Under the pieces are notes generated by a model. The model was not told the DNA's origin. It ran no database searches and worked only from the letters and a program-made list of their open reading frames with translations. Shown one piece after another: positions 11,895 to 23,769 of a stretch of DNA of 64,000 nt (positions are counted from its first letter, which is position 1; the number at the start of each line of letters is the position of its first letter). The DNA comes from Deroplatys truncata (Eukaryota > Arthropoda > Insecta > Mantodea > Mantidae). Both the position numbers and the translations under genes were made by a program. The DNA is taken from positions 71,620,557 through 71,684,556 of the forward strand of contig CM060987.1 in NCBI GenBank assembly GCA_030765065.1, read 5' to 3'.

Positions 11895-12135
11895 TGACTT
11901 TCTTTACGCCCGATGGATTTTTTCGGGCGTAAAAATCCTTAGCACGGCTTTCTTCGGAAGGGAGGTAAAGCCGGTGGTCTCGTGTCGTAGATTTCGACAC
12001 GTAAAAGAACCTTAAGCCTGATAAAGAGGCCTCTGAGCACAATTACCGGTGTTTCACACCCAATATAGAATGGGACGCTAAGGACCATAGTAGTTAAAGA
12101 GAGTCCATAAATAAAACTCGATTCAATTTCATTCT
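11895..12135 (+). repeat. SINE body (same family as 23,478-23,765), head missing
   Basis: About 190 bases match 23,575-23,765: GGAGGTAAAGCCGGTGGTC, the GTAAAAGAACCTTAAGCC block, GAGGCCTCTGAGCA and CACCCAATATAGAATGG, ending with TAAATAAAACT. The tRNA-like head is absent or unrecognisable. It is flanked on both sides by minus-strand repeat A 3'-end sequence. Confidence 0.8.
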
Positions 12136-12136
12136 A

Positions 12137-12806
12137 TCCACTATTGTTTACAGCTTTTACAAGCTATTACAACAGCTTATTTTTCTGCCTACTTCATGTT
12201 ATTGGAGATAAACGTTTGTATAATTAGTTCATTCCACATTTCGTTACAGGTATAAGGGTTTACCGGAAACCGAAGCGGTAGTTAAATACTGAAAAGTAGA
12301 TCGCTATATTCTGACTTCGAAATTCCATACTCTCTCTCCATATCACGAAAAATAAAGAGATTTTGTCTGTGTTATAAGTTACCCGTTATATCAAAATACA
12401 CAAAACTCCTTCCGAATGAAGAGAAGTTCTGGGACTATTCCCAGAATATCTAAAATACACTTCTTCGCTTTTGTCATATGAATATCTTATATATACCTAG
12501 TGGTGCTTTAATAAAAATCGTTAGGAATCACGTTTGAGAAAGTAAAAAGGATTCGGAAAAAGTGCTCATTAAAAGGGTAGTTTGAAGTGGAAGGGTTTTC
12601 TTGAAAATCTTCTGCGTATCCTTGTAAGATACTTTACTTAAATGCACCATTTTTGGTATTTATCTGACTGTTTTGAGTTGTGCTGTTCACAGCCACACTG
12701 AGCTGCAGGTAGCCTCAAAACGTATCTTACGGTGAAGTCTAGATACTGAATTTTTGGACGGGGTGCAATATTTAATATTTTACTATAAGGTGAGAAGTAA
12801 AGATTA
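12137..12806 (-). repeat. Dispersed repeat A (subfamily 2), minus copy
   Basis: It runs in order through the reversed blocks TACTTCATGTTA, GATAAACGTTTG, the ATTCCCAGAATAT block, AATAAAAATCGTTAGG, GTGGAAGGGTTTTCTTG and TGCTGTTCACAG, ending at AAGGTGAGAAGTAAA. The match to the 29,118-29,895 copy is closer at its 3' end (CATTTCGTTAC). No long microsatellite is present at the internal tract. Confidence 0.75.
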
Positions 12807-15469
12807 AACGTTCCCCATACGCGCCAAAGCTTTCTGATTCCATGCCTAAAAGTATCTAGGTAACACGATTCAAATCTGTCATTTGAAAAAGTGTAGGTAG
12901 ATGCTAGAAGTTGAAGTAACCTGTGAAATGTTACGTTCTCGATGACGTTGCGATGTACTGGAAACTAGCAGAGAATACAGAAAAGTGAGCCCCGTGCTGC
13001 TCTGTGTACAATGTGACCCTCCTCATTAGCCCTTCCCGCATCCTGCACTATGTTACAGGTGTAATAGTTGCATTTGTTGTGCGAATGCAGGTAATTCTTG
13101 GTAAACATGGTCTATCGTGTGGCCTCAGAAAAAATTGTCAATGGGTAAGATTCGGGGATCTCGGGAGCCACGCTTATAACAGACTATGCAGTCAGGTCTA
13201 TAGACCAGGATACTTCCTGTACTCCCGTGCCCGTGCTGCCGTGTGTGCGGTATGGCAATCTTGTTGAAAGAGCAGATCTCGATGAATGTCTACTACCACA
13301 TTCTTTTAACAAAATCCAAACTCTGTTGAACAATGACAATATTTGGAAACATGTGGATATAAACTGCGCGTGCTTGCCTGCAATTACGTTGACGCGCTCC
13401 CAATTTAAAACAAAATTATCAATTCGTTGTTTGCATGTCATAGCTGTCCCATGATAACATGCGTGAAGAACTAATAGCAATAACGCAGCGCGAATCATGT
13501 AGTCAGTAAGCTTCAGCTTACAGTTGCTTACAGGAAGCGGCGTTACAGTTGCTCAGTAATATCCACTACCGAGGACATAAAGCCCCTGCACAAGTAGGCA
13601 ACCCAACCTACTGCTCAGTGTCGATCCAAGTCGCCCAGTACTTCAGTATTCTGCAAGGGAGTCGTCAAAGGCAGCAGAAATGAAGCCAATTTTGGATAAA
13701 ACAGTAGCTAAGAGAAAAAATTGTCTACTTAGTCCATGGAGCATGTAGAAATAAAATGAATTTCCGCGGGTGCTTTTAATAATGGCTGTCAAGACCTTTC
13801 GCTGAGAATCTGGCAGACTTGAGGAGCAACTTAATAATGACATAGTGCAAAACTCTATAACAACGTTTTTACAACTTTCGGGCCAATTACAGATCGTGCC
13901 CCCGGCGTTCGAGAAAAGCAGGGAGAGGTGGGGAGGCTAGTCCTCCGCGTAACACAGCTGTGTACAAAATCCTGCACGCCTCCGCAGCGGGATTGGATGA
14001 GATGAGGATTAAAAATAGAGAAACAGTTTCTTGTTCCTCTGGTCGATAAATCTCATGTCCCCCTTCATCTTTTCGATGTGAAACGCATGGACGTGAGATC
14101 AGTGTTAACGATGGGACATATATCAAACGCAACCCGCTGTTAGTACGCTTCATAATGTTGGTATAGATTAGTTGCATGTCAAAATTTCGGGCTACATTAA
14201 TTAGCTTCGGATTAGTAAAAATCTATGGATTACGGTCGAGCGACGTTCCGGCTCATGTCTGAGGTATGGATTAATACAAAAAAAACTTTGTGGTGGTGAA
14301 AATTAGACAAAATGCCCAAAATTAAATTTTTGGTTTTTAATTTTATTCAAGGCCTATTCTATAGGAAGGTTACGTGGCGAATTAATTAAAACCTGAGCGG
14401 AGGGCACGGTGTCTCATTTGTAGTTCTAACATTCGTCACTTTTTTTCTTTCTTCAAAAATTCCAAAGGGTTTTGCAAAGATTGAAGCTTATTATATTTAT
14501 CAGTTCATAAATTATGCCTTTTAAATTAAAATTATACCAAACTGTTTTATGATAAAAAATCCATAAATAGATTTTAGACCAGGGTATTTTTCTCAGTTGT
14601 AATATTTTTGACATTTTTTCAGCATTTAAAATACTACTTAGGGTGCAATTCTTAAGTTATCAAAGTGAAACTTCGGAATTATTTCCCGAAATTCATGCTA
14701 ACTAAATTTATTTATATCAATACCAGTGTAAGGCATATGTTACGCCACCAAGATCACCCACTCATAAGCTCTTAGCAAAAGGTACCCTTTGAAGCCGGAA
14801 TTATAAAGGCAATAATTATCATAATAATCTGAGAAGGATAGTGCCAAAAATAAGTAATAATATATTTAAAATCAGTGTACGTATAAAAAGGAGCAGCATT
14901 GTGAAAATTGTTGACTGTAAAAGCGACAGAAATACAATACAGGCACAGTTTTGTTAATTAGGGACCAGCCTCAGGTAGAAAGGGTAAATACCATTGAAGC
15001 AAGTTTTTCCTGGTACCAGCCGAGTGCAGCTGCACTTAGCCTGGTGAAGGCCACTCTAAGCATCATGACGCTAAGTTTGAGGGGAGAGAGGAGAAGTTGA
15101 GGCGTTTGTTTTCCTTGTAGTAGCGTGGGTAAGTCAGTCTGCCTGAGTGCCTGGTGAGTGTAGGACGACAGTCTCGTCGTGTGGAGAAGATTGGCGGCGA
15201 ACATGCTACTGTCTGTGACTCAGGAGTTTAGCTTTGTCCTTGAGGTTGACGTAAGCGAACCTGAGAGAGGGTTGTGTTATTCTTTCCTATCGCTTTATTG
15301 TTTACACCCTGTTCCAAAGGTACTTATCCTTTCTTTCCGCGACAACAAATATTAGGCGAAGTAACATCAATATTACATTATTACCGCATCAAACAAAACA
15401 ATTATGATCATAATTTCAATAAGTGAACTTGTAAAGCGTGTATACATGTAAAACAATATATTTACGACA
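12807..15469. other. Unannotated intergenic DNA
   Basis: It includes less AT-rich stretches near 13,170-13,270, 13,890-13,990 and 14,960-15,260. Open frames at 13,004-13,498, 13,887-14,177 and 14,971-15,204 show no recognisable domain. A host exon or promoter in 14.96-15.26 kb cannot be excluded. Confidence 0.35.
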
Positions 15470-16560
15470 CTACATGTGGAATATTATTTTACTAACCCCA
15501 TTAATCCAAAGGGTATGCAAGATCGATGCAGATGATTCGGAGTCCGAGTCATCGGATGATATCCCTTCTTGCTCATCAGAAGAACTGTCGTTTGCATTTG
15601 AAATAATAATCTGATCGACCACATCAGAAACCACACGATCCATGGACAGTAACCATCTTCTAATTTTCTAATGCCGGTGATATCCTACCCAGTGTTCTGC
15701 AGGTACCGCAGAGATTCCTTCGTTGGTTAAACTCAATAAACGAAATAACGAAAATTCCCCAGTAACGTTGCGCTCCCTTATGAAGTGCTTTACTGTCGCC
15801 CATGCAACCTCAATGGGATTAAGATCGCAATTGTAAGGCGGCAGATACAGAGTGGAGTGTCCATGTGCATTAAGGATGCGGTCAATCTTAAATACCTTTT
15901 CTCTTGGTCAATGAGTATTTCCTGCACTACCATCAGTAAGCACCCCTGTGATCCCATCAGCTTGCCAACATTTCTTGAATGTTAAATTATTGTCCATCCA
16001 CATTTCATCCAAATAAACGATATCCCTGCCTTGACTTCGGTATTCCCCTAGCTCAGCCAAGTATTTGCATCTCCATTCAACAATTCTTGGCTTTTCGATT
16101 AAGATTGTTCGCTTTCCTCGGCACTTGCGCCATCTAAATCCCAATTTCCGAATAACTCTTCTTAACTCTCCCCCCAAGGAAATTGTATCTTACTTCTAAC
16201 TACAGTAGTAACTTTCTGCATGTCGGAACTATCTTTTTATTGACGTAGAAGTTCATTATTGTCCGCTTAATGAGCACGTGTCGAAATCGCCTATATTTAT
16301 ATTTCGTTCTGGATTTGGAGGTCTTGTCTTGCCTGCAGTGCGTAAAGGGCTTCCTTCTGTTCTCTTCGCAATTTCTTGTCTTATATTCTTAATTGTTCCC
16401 ACAGACACACCGCACTAATTGCCTGTTCTCTCATCCCTCGCGAAATCGGTAGAATTAGTTGTTTCTGCTCTGCTTCCTTTTTGCATTGCTCGTTTACATG
16501 GTTTATTATTTCCCGAGCCTTGCTATGAATGGTTTTTCCCTTTTTCCGAAAGTTAGCCAT
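15470..16560 (-). pseudogene. DDE (Tc1/mariner-like, DDE_3-type) transposase, internally deleted
   Basis: The start is the ATG at 16,560 (MANFRKKGKTIHSKAREII), a conserved beginning of an insect transposase family. After frame changes come TIMNFYVNKKIVPT, then 16,177-15,908 with LGFRWRKCRGKRTILIEKP and the first catalytic Asp in DIVYLDEMWMDNN. Reading continues in the same frame past a single TGA into ILNAHGHSTLYLPPYNCDL, then NPIEVAWATVKHFIRERN. The Glu of NPIE is the third catalytic residue. The stretch with the second Asp (about 100 residues between GNTH and the HGH block) is missing. The C-terminus is Ser/Asp-rich (NDSSSDEQEGISSDDSDSES). No terminal repeats were found. It is inactive. Confidence 0.82.
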
Positions 16561-17175
16561 TTCACTAATGGATTATATTAATTTGACACTCGCGATACAA
16601 CGCTTTTAACACTGTAGCATCCTCTGACACTGCCTGCAGTAAGACTAAACTTGTTGAGAATATTTTTGAACTGTTGATGTTGCACTATCTACACCTTACG
16701 CAAGAAGCTCCCAGTCCACTACACGCTTGCAGTTCAAGGACAAAGTCAATCTCCTGAGTCACTGACAGTAGAGGGTTGAACGCTTAGCTGTAGTTAATAT
16801 TCTTCGGTCTTGGTAAAGACAAAGTATCATCGTATGCATTTAATAGCGATCGGCAAACCTAAAGTATTATTTTAAATAATGTATAAGTGTTCCAAGACAG
16901 CGTTTGTGTGTTTCTCTGTACACACCCACGCATACCCTGAGGTTAAGATTTCATGCAGGAGCAGCAGTGGCAAAAGTAGAACCAACTGGGAGGAGACAAG
17001 CAGCAACCGTGAGGCAAAGGTATTGCTTCATTGTTGGAGGACGGAGCGTGGCTGCGTCATATTGCGCCTAAACTTGGGGCAGAAAGAATTACCTGCGTCA
17101 CCTTCCTAAACATATTTTTAGAAAATCTGGCTTTTAAATTTAAATTTCATGAATTAAAGAAGATTTTCATAGATT
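16561..17175. other. Unannotated intergenic DNA
   Basis: It probably includes the 5' untranslated part and end of the transposon whose gene ends at 16,560. I could not define its border. Confidence 0.35.
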
Positions 17176-17325
17176 CTCTAAGACAGAGGTGGCGAAAACG
17201 TGACTCGCAGGCGCCGTTCCCTCTCTGTCACATTCCCATTCCCATTTGCTGCTGAGTGATGCAGTGCGTGTTGCATATTTGGTGACTCGCGGAAGGAAGG
17301 CGTTTTCGCCACCCTTGCTCTAAGA
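17176..17325. mobile_element. hAT-type MITE, 134 bp, with perfect 8-bp target duplication
   Basis: Direct repeats CTCTAAGA at 17,176-17,183 and 17,318-17,325 flank a 134-bp body (17,184-17,317). The body begins CAGAGGTGGCGAAAACG and ends in the reverse complement of CAAGGGTGGCGAAAACG, matching at 15 of 17 positions. An 8-bp duplication and CARNGGTGGC-like ends are typical of hAT elements. The internal sequence has no coding capacity and includes a repeated TGACTCGC near both ends. It must have been moved by a transposase encoded elsewhere. Open frames across it are incidental. Confidence 0.9.
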
Positions 17326-17639
17326 GATTCATTACAAATATTACTTTTCCATTTAAACCTAAACAATATATAAATATCTGAGAGGAATAAAACACGAACA
17401 TTTTAATACAAATAATTAGCATGTAGTTATTTTCAAAAATAACTCTTATAACTAAGATACTTTATTCTCAAAATAAATTGTAAAGAATATTAAACAATTT
17501 TCTACTTTCCTTGTACTCGAGTACATGTAGTCAACCTCACTGGAGGACAGATGCTTTGTTATTATTAATCTTTCTCTGTCTTCTTAAATGCCACGAAGAA
17601 AGTTTGCGAATTTGTACATATACTTCAATGTTTCTGACA

Positions 17640-17975
17640 TTCTTCCCGTAGTGAGTTACATCTTTAACGGTTCCCCAAAAGGTTTATTCAGCAATAAAAG
17701 GATTTCGTGCCCTATTTGAGAAAATGATACCCATGCCTGTTAGTTATCATGCAAGTACTACAGCTGTGTTGGTACTTAATAAACATCATTAGAAGTATTT
17801 TTGAGAATGTAAAATGCAACTGAGTTTTTCTCGTTTAAATGGTTGTTTAAAGTGGAAGGATTTCACCCGCGAAGATGTTGCAGTCTTTTAGGGAATATTT
17901 GTCGCTTTTTTCGTTTTAGCGTTCACAGGTACACAAACGTGAAGTTATTCGTTAAAATGCTTTTGGCGGTATTCA
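17640..17975 (-). repeat. Dispersed repeat A, very degraded minus copy
   Basis: It keeps recognisable blocks in minus order: TTTGAGAAAATGATA, AAACATCATTAGAAGTATTT, TTGAGAATGTAAAATG, TTTAAAGTGGAAGGATTT, and GCGTTCACAGGTACAC followed by AAAATGCTTTT. Similarity is low, so this is either an old copy or a distant subfamily. Confidence 0.45.
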
Positions 17976-18444
17976 GTGTATTCGTCCCTCCTTCCACCTG
18001 CGCAAACTCCGTTTGCATTGAAATTCTGATGTACCGATGTTCGAGTCCAGTGTATCACAATTGAAACTATTTTTTGTAAACCCATCTAAATTTAAGAGGC
18101 TTTATTAATCCCTTAACGTATAGGTTCCTCTTGAAGAAACAAACTAAAACCTACATCATAAGAAAAGTGTTGCGATGTTTGGTAATACATCACATCCCAA
18201 ACAATTCTTAATATCACTCTTGTTTGTTAGAACTAGACGTGATATATAAAATCTCCTCAACTTACGGAATGCAAATAGTACACACTTAAGTTTAGGTAAA
18301 CAATGGGCTGTAGTTTTTTTATTTTGTGGTTTAGCGCGTTTTAACGAGATATGTCATCGAACGATAAATAAAACTGGCGAAATGACGCTCAAATTATCCC
18401 GAGGTCCAAGGAACTTGAATCTACCTAACATTCTTCTCAGCAAA

Positions 18445-18560
18445 AACCTTATTCGGGTAATCGTCCTAACCGAGATTCGAACTCGGAACCGTTTGAATGT
18501 GACGCAGAATCGCTACCTCCACACCACAGAGACAGGCACTATAGGTTTTGTTGGAGCCCC
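18445..18560 (-). repeat. SINE or tRNA-like head, minus strand
   Basis: The reverse complement shows GTTCCGAGTTCGAATCTCGG (B box, from about 18,490 down to 18,471) about 45 bases after GTGGTGTGGAGGTAGCG (A-box-like, near 18,540). This is pol III promoter architecture. No tail or target duplication was established. Confidence 0.5.
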
Positions 18561-18738
18561 TACGATAAAATTTCATTACAGGTTCTGTTATTGTTTGTAA
18601 AAGGTCCGCCCAGCACTTTTCTTATATTGTTTGTCGACAACCTGCTATGATATAGGATTTGAATTTATTGTTGTTTTCCATAAATAAATTGAGCTGCTAT
18701 GAATCGAATATGCCGCGTAAGAAAGAAAGGATGATAAA

Positions 18739-19620
18739 TTTTATCTTTCTCTACTACGTATAGTAAGGGGAAGTATTACATTCCACCCAAAAATTCGATA
18801 CCGAGATTTCACCGGAAGTACGTGCTTTGCGCTATCCTGAATCCAAATAAAGCATTTTTGGAAATGTGTGTGTGTGTGTGTGAACAGCATAACGCAACAA
18901 CGAAAATTCGGATACATACCAAACTTGGTATTTGAGTTTAGTATCTTCTAAGGACGCGACACGAAAATTTTCAGAAAATTCCTCCACTTCAGACTACCCT
19001 TTACATGGAATATGTTTCGAAGATTTTTATTTTCGCAAAACTTCTTCACGATTTTGATTAAAATATATGTTTAAGACATTTTCATGACAAATGAAATGTA
19101 TATCTTGAATTCTTTGGGGATTTTCCCAAAAGTCCTCTTCATTCTGAATGACTTTTGCATAACTAGTAAACCGTAAGAAACAAAATTTTACTACACACAC
19201 ACAAAAAAATAAATAAATAAATTAAAATAAAATGTAGAGTTGGTTAAAAAGCACAATTTGTCACTCTTTTTGGCTAGTGGACCATTTCCGAGATATTACG
19301 TGTTATTTGTTTGAATTTTCCAGTAATTATACTTTTCTCAAATGGGAAGTCGTTATCCTTTTTATTTTATTTATTTATTTTTTCTTTTACTTCTTTGTCT
19401 AGGACGTGCAAAGAAAATGCAATGCTCCACAGAGCAAGCAGCTCTTAGTAAAAGATTTGACAATCGCTTAAAGCCTGCCATATTTCCCTTGGTCCTACAA
19501 GAAAGTTAGCAGTAAGCTAATTTCTGCAAATGATTATCTCGATTAACATGAAGTAGATGCAGAATAAGCGTTTGTAGTTTGTACAAGAATAGGGAAAGTC
19601 ATGTAAGTGCAACACATCAG
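18739..19620 (+). repeat. Dispersed repeat A, near-complete plus copy
   Basis: It begins at TTATCTTTCTCTACTACGT and ends at GTGCAACACATCAG, parallel to the 57,851-58,730 copy along its whole length (about 880 bp). The fixed internal tract is a short GT run at about 18,867-18,882. A small extra A/AAAT-rich stretch is present near 19,200-19,225. There is no conserved frame. Confidence 0.9.
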
Positions 19621-21040
19621 GTTTTTAAATTACACTTATAAAATGAAAGGTACGGAAGTTAGAAAGGTATTGTTTAGCTGGACTTCAACCGGCGGAATGA
19701 TCGAAAATGCTTTCTTCTATAGGTTTTATACACTTGGGTGGAATTTATTTTCAGCGAAGTGTACAAACAATGCAGAAGCTGCTTTTATTTTTCCAAAGAA
19801 TAGGAAAATAAGCTTGGAATATCGTTTTCACATGTGCCACTGTTGCCCTGGTGTAGTATGATCCACATCCTCGCTCGCGTTGTTCTGGGGCTGCTGTAGC
19901 TTGTAGCTAGCTAACTTGGCTATGTATAGTCAACCACTACTACATTCCTTAATTGGCTGAGAGAAAATCGCTTTTGATACGGTATTTAGCCTCAGGCTTG
20001 CTCTCTACATACGCGCGCAAAGAAAAATCGAACATTCGCGATTACACACACCATAATCCCGAATCTGGAGGAAACCTTGTTCAGCCTTGCCTGCATTTGC
20101 GAGCATGTTAGTGTTCTATCGGCTTGCATTCACAGAGATTAACGTAGGGAATCCATTGCTTCAGTTTTAATGCAACAGTTTCTGAAATCAGTCGTCTCAC
20201 ATTTCAGTAAATGTATTAAGGATATATTTTAAAGACAAACTATTTCACCTTTTATTTTAATATTTTATAACAAATATTCGCTTTGGAAACACAAGTACTG
20301 TAGTTCACGAAAGTTAACATCTGCCGTACCTACTCGTCCTTGAAAACTTTCGAAATAATGGAAAACGCAAAATATCTGCTTATATTGCCGAGCTCACCTG
20401 TAATGTATAAGTGGCATAAATACTTTAAAATGGTCCTGTGAGGAACTAGAAGAAAACTTAAGGCAGTTGTTATTCATATATCTAAAAGAACACTTTTAAG
20501 AAGCATACTATAGGGAATATTGTGACATATATCAGCATTTTCACTTGAAATCCAACCTCAAACACGCATAGTACTCCCGCAGCACCAGGTCCCATCTACC
20601 GCTTATTAATGCGTCTGTTCTATAACAGCATCACGTTTAACATTTTCAGGGAAATAAAGCGGTTTCATAGTAGATCCCCTAAGGCTGAAATTACTGCGAT
20701 TTGTGAATGGAAATTTACTCCTCTTAAGTTGCATATAAGTAATACTGAAACCGTCTTACAAAAACACCTAGCCACATAGATCTTACAACCAAAGCAGAAG
20801 ACCGAAAGAAAAAGGATGATCCATATATATGCTGTCTGTTTCCCAAACATTTTTGACCATGGAGCACTTAGTTTAAGGGAATAGGTATATACCAGGTGGC
20901 CCACACAAGCCGTCCTTAGTTGAAGTTAGTTTATATCGGATAGCGCGGATGCCACAACGGCAAAGGGGAGTCCATAACGACAGAGAGGAGACGGCTAAAT
21001 TAAAGACCAATGCTGGAAAACGAACAGGTTTAACTGCTAT
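19621..21040. other. Unannotated intergenic DNA
   Basis: No supported gene or repeat. Open frames at 19,607-19,861 and 20,665-20,904 lack recognisable content. Confidence 0.4.
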
Positions 21041-21044
21041 TACT

Positions 21045-21182
21045 GCCCCCAGAGCTAATTAGGTAGAGAAACTGTCTGCTATATGAGGTGTTCGGGTTCG
21101 ACTCACGGTTGGGCTCCAGAAAGTTGTCTTTAAACAAAAACATTCCCCGGTATGTCCAGAGTCTGATGTTTGGACGTAAGAG
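21045..21182 (+). repeat. SINE with tRNA-like head
   Basis: A-box-like AGAGCTAATTAGGTAGAG lies at about 21,051-21,068, and the B box TCGGGTTCGACTC at 21,093-21,105. The following AACATTCCCCGGTATGTCC and AGAGTCTGATG resemble the 11,620-11,650 sequence. It is cut at about 21,183 by a minus copy of repeat A. Confidence 0.55.
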
Positions 21183-21185
21183 TAC

Positions 21186-21549
21186 ATATTATCTCGAAAA
21201 TGGTTCACTCAACAAAAAATAAAATGTATATGACATAAATTGTGTATTTTAACGCGATCTACATTTTTTGTGTAGTAAAATTTTGTCTGTCTTATGATTT
21301 ACCAGTTATGCAAAAGTCATTCGCAATGAAGAATACTTTTGGAGACATTCCCAGAAAATTCGAGATATACATTTCATTTGTCATGAAAATATCTTAAACC
21401 AATGATATTTTAATCAAAATCGTTAGAGCTATTTTTGAGAAAATTAAAATTTTCGAAAAATGTTCCATGTAAAGGGTAATCTGGGGTGGGGGGATTTTCT
21501 TGAAAACCTTCGTGTCGCATCTCTGGAAGATACTGAACTTACGTAAATA

Positions 21550-21607
<58 letters not shown>

Positions 21608-21738
21608 GACGTTTCCAAAGATCCTCTTTTTGGAATCAGGGAGTCTCAAAACATGTATTTCCGCAGAAATCTCGGTATCGAATGTTTGGGTGGAATGCAA
21701 TACTTCCCCTATACGTAGTAGAGAAAGTAAAAAATTAA
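21186..21738 (-). repeat. Dispersed repeat A, minus copy with long (CA)n
   Basis: It starts at ATCTCGAAAATGGTTCAC, matching the middle of the family, and ends at TACGTAGTAGAGAAAGTAAA. It closely matches copy 1-632. The internal tract is expanded to a 54-bp CA run. Confidence 0.9.
21551..21604. repeat. (CA)n microsatellite inside repeat A
   Basis: 27 CA units at the fixed internal tract of the surrounding repeat. Open frames through it are artefacts. Confidence 0.98.
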
Positions 21739-21870
21739 AATTGATCCTAAAATGACCATCATAACATCTTGCAAACAAAGCACGACTAATGGCATTTTGC
21801 TTCCTCCCTAATTCCAGCAACTTTTATTAAAGACCTTTCTACAACGACAATCCCAGCTTAAGTGTTCCAC

Positions 21871-21874
<4 letters not shown>

Positions 21875-21928
<54 letters not shown>
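21875..21928. repeat. (TA)n microsatellite
   Basis: About 27 uninterrupted TA units. Confidence 0.98.
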
Positions 21929-21930
<2 letters not shown>

Positions 21931-22995
21931 AAATTTTATTTGCGATAAATTGAATAAATCTTACAATGTCAACAAAGCACTCAAGTTGTTTACGTAATGA
22001 AAAATGTTTTACTGTTGCCTGCCCGAGTTTTTTTTTTAATAACCATAAAGGAATAATAATAATGCTACCATGGCGGTACACTTACTCATTCCTCAGGGAA
22101 CACTAATGTTGCACGGACAACAGTTTGTGAAAAACTGCACTGGAGAAAGAGCCAATGCCAAAACTTAAATAGTAGTTTTTATACACGATATCTTCGGGCG
22201 TTATGATGAATTATTTGCGTAAAATATACATGTACAGTAATGCTTTGAAGGGATACATTTTGGTATTGGTAGAACACACTTAAGTTCAGAAGTTTTGAGG
22301 AACTCGTCCACCAAAGTATAGTTGAGTTGCTGCTGCTGCCAAGAATTTTGGATGGTAAACTCTAGATTATGCCTTGGTAATACAAGAGCAATGTGTAATC
22401 CTTTAGGCATGCTTGGCAACCATTTTGACCGCCCAAAATTACTATAAAGAAAACACTTATGCATCCTGAAGTTTTAACCGTAGTTGTGTACAGTGCGCCG
22501 GTAATGTTAAGTTATATATTGGAGCATTTTTTAGGGATGATACAAATTTTAATTATTTAAAAAGAGATGTAGTTCGGTAGGTACATTTATAGTACAGTAA
22601 AGTACAGTGGGTTATGTATATTACAGATGTAAAATTGCATACGGCAGGGGGAATTCGAACAGCAGAACGAAACCTGGACACAGGACACAGTTTTCAGTCG
22701 CGAAGCAGCCTTTTTGAGCGGTGGTTTATACTAAACGTGCGCGGTGATAATAGATTTAGCTCTAAAAAATCCCCCCCCCAAGGATTTCACAATCTGATTG
22801 GAATTGATATTGGGCACACACTACTCAAAAATATAAAAATTTATCAAGCTTTTGAGTTTTTAATATGCTTTTCAAATTTTTACCCAGTCACGGTCTTAAA
22901 CTGTATAATCCTGTGGAACAAAATGCATGGCTTTTTAAACCTCGCTAGTTGTTAAATTGTCATTTTCTCCTAACCTTTTATTTTGAGCAACTTGC
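21929..22995. other. Unannotated intergenic DNA
   Basis: A possible B-box-like motif on the minus strand near 22,650 (reverse complement GCTGTTCGAATTCCC) is too isolated to call. Open frames at 22,201-22,464 (minus) and 22,614-22,955 (plus) are unrecognised. Confidence 0.4.
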
Positions 22996-23019
22996 ACAGA
23001 CTTATATCATAAGGAGCCA

Positions 23020-23180
23020 TGTTAAAATGGCTCAGGCGGCAGCGTCTGTGGGATTCACTTAGGAGGTCGCGAGTCGAATGTCGTGTATCTAACGGCCAAT
23101 CTGACCCCCCCTTTTTTTTACTCAGGTGCCAGGTAAACGGTTTGGATATTGAATACCATGTCCCAAAGTTGCATCCATAG
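23020..23180 (+). repeat. SINE with tRNA-like head
   Basis: The A box TGGCTCAGGCGG lies at 23,028-23,039, and the B box GTCGCGAGTCGAATGTC at about 23,066-23,082. A poly-C then poly-T stretch at 23,104-23,118 follows, which could act as a pol III terminator. The end is not defined. Confidence 0.55.
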
Positions 23181-23477
23181 AGCAAAAGAAATGGAAACAA
23201 AAATAGATGTATAGAATTGCGATTACGCAACTAAGGTTATCTGTCCAGCCAATGTCCAATGTCTATGTGTACACCCAAGGAACAGCAGAACCACGATGCC
23301 AAAGTTCACATTCCACAAAAAAAGCTTAACATCAACAAAGTTAGTGTTAAGGAACGCAACTAAGGTCTCCGGTGTTACGTATTTTGACCTATCTAACTTG
23401 CAGTAACCATCGCGAATAACCATGAAGTAAAGAAAGGGAAAACTATAATTATTGGTTCGATGTTTCTTATTCCTTTC

Positions 23478-23765
23478 AGAGCACCCAGTCACTCTCCGCG
23501 GTTAGGGGTACCATGCTAGCGTTTAGTTCCGGAGGTCGTGGCCTCAAACCCGACGGAGCGAGCGCAAACTTCCTTAGCCTGGCTTCCTTGGAAGGAAGGT
23601 AAAGCCGGTGGTCTTTGTCTTAGACTTACGGCACGTAAAAGAACCTTAAGCCTAATAACGAGGCCTCTGAGCAAAATTACCGATCTTTCACGCCCAATAT
23701 AGAATGGAACGCCAAGGGCCATACTATTTAAAAGAGCGTCCAATAAAACTACATTTAATATTAGA
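23478..23765 (+). repeat. SINE, head plus conserved body
   Basis: The head has A-box-like GCGGTTAGGGGTACC (about 23,498) and B-box-like GTGGCCTCAAACCCGACGG (about 23,538). The body matches 11,930-12,125 block for block, including GGTAAAGCCGGTGGTC and GAGGCCTCTGAGCA, and ends in AATAAAACTACATTTAAT. This copy shows what the headless 11,895 copy has lost. The open frame at 23,516-23,806 on the opposite strand is a shadow. Confidence 0.8.
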
Positions 23766-23769
23766 GCAG

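Noticed and set aside
13184-13498. Frame beginning with a hydrophobic, signal-like stretch (MIRAALLLLVLHACYHG)
   Set aside because: It looks like a signal peptide, but nothing after it is recognisable and there is no splice or homology support, so I do not call a secreted protein.
21500-21820. Open frames with HTHTHT/CVCVCV repeats
   Set aside because: They are translations of the CA microsatellite in repeat A.
21839-22081. Minus-strand frame with YIYIYI
   Set aside because: It follows from the TA microsatellite, and the flanking residues are not gene-like.
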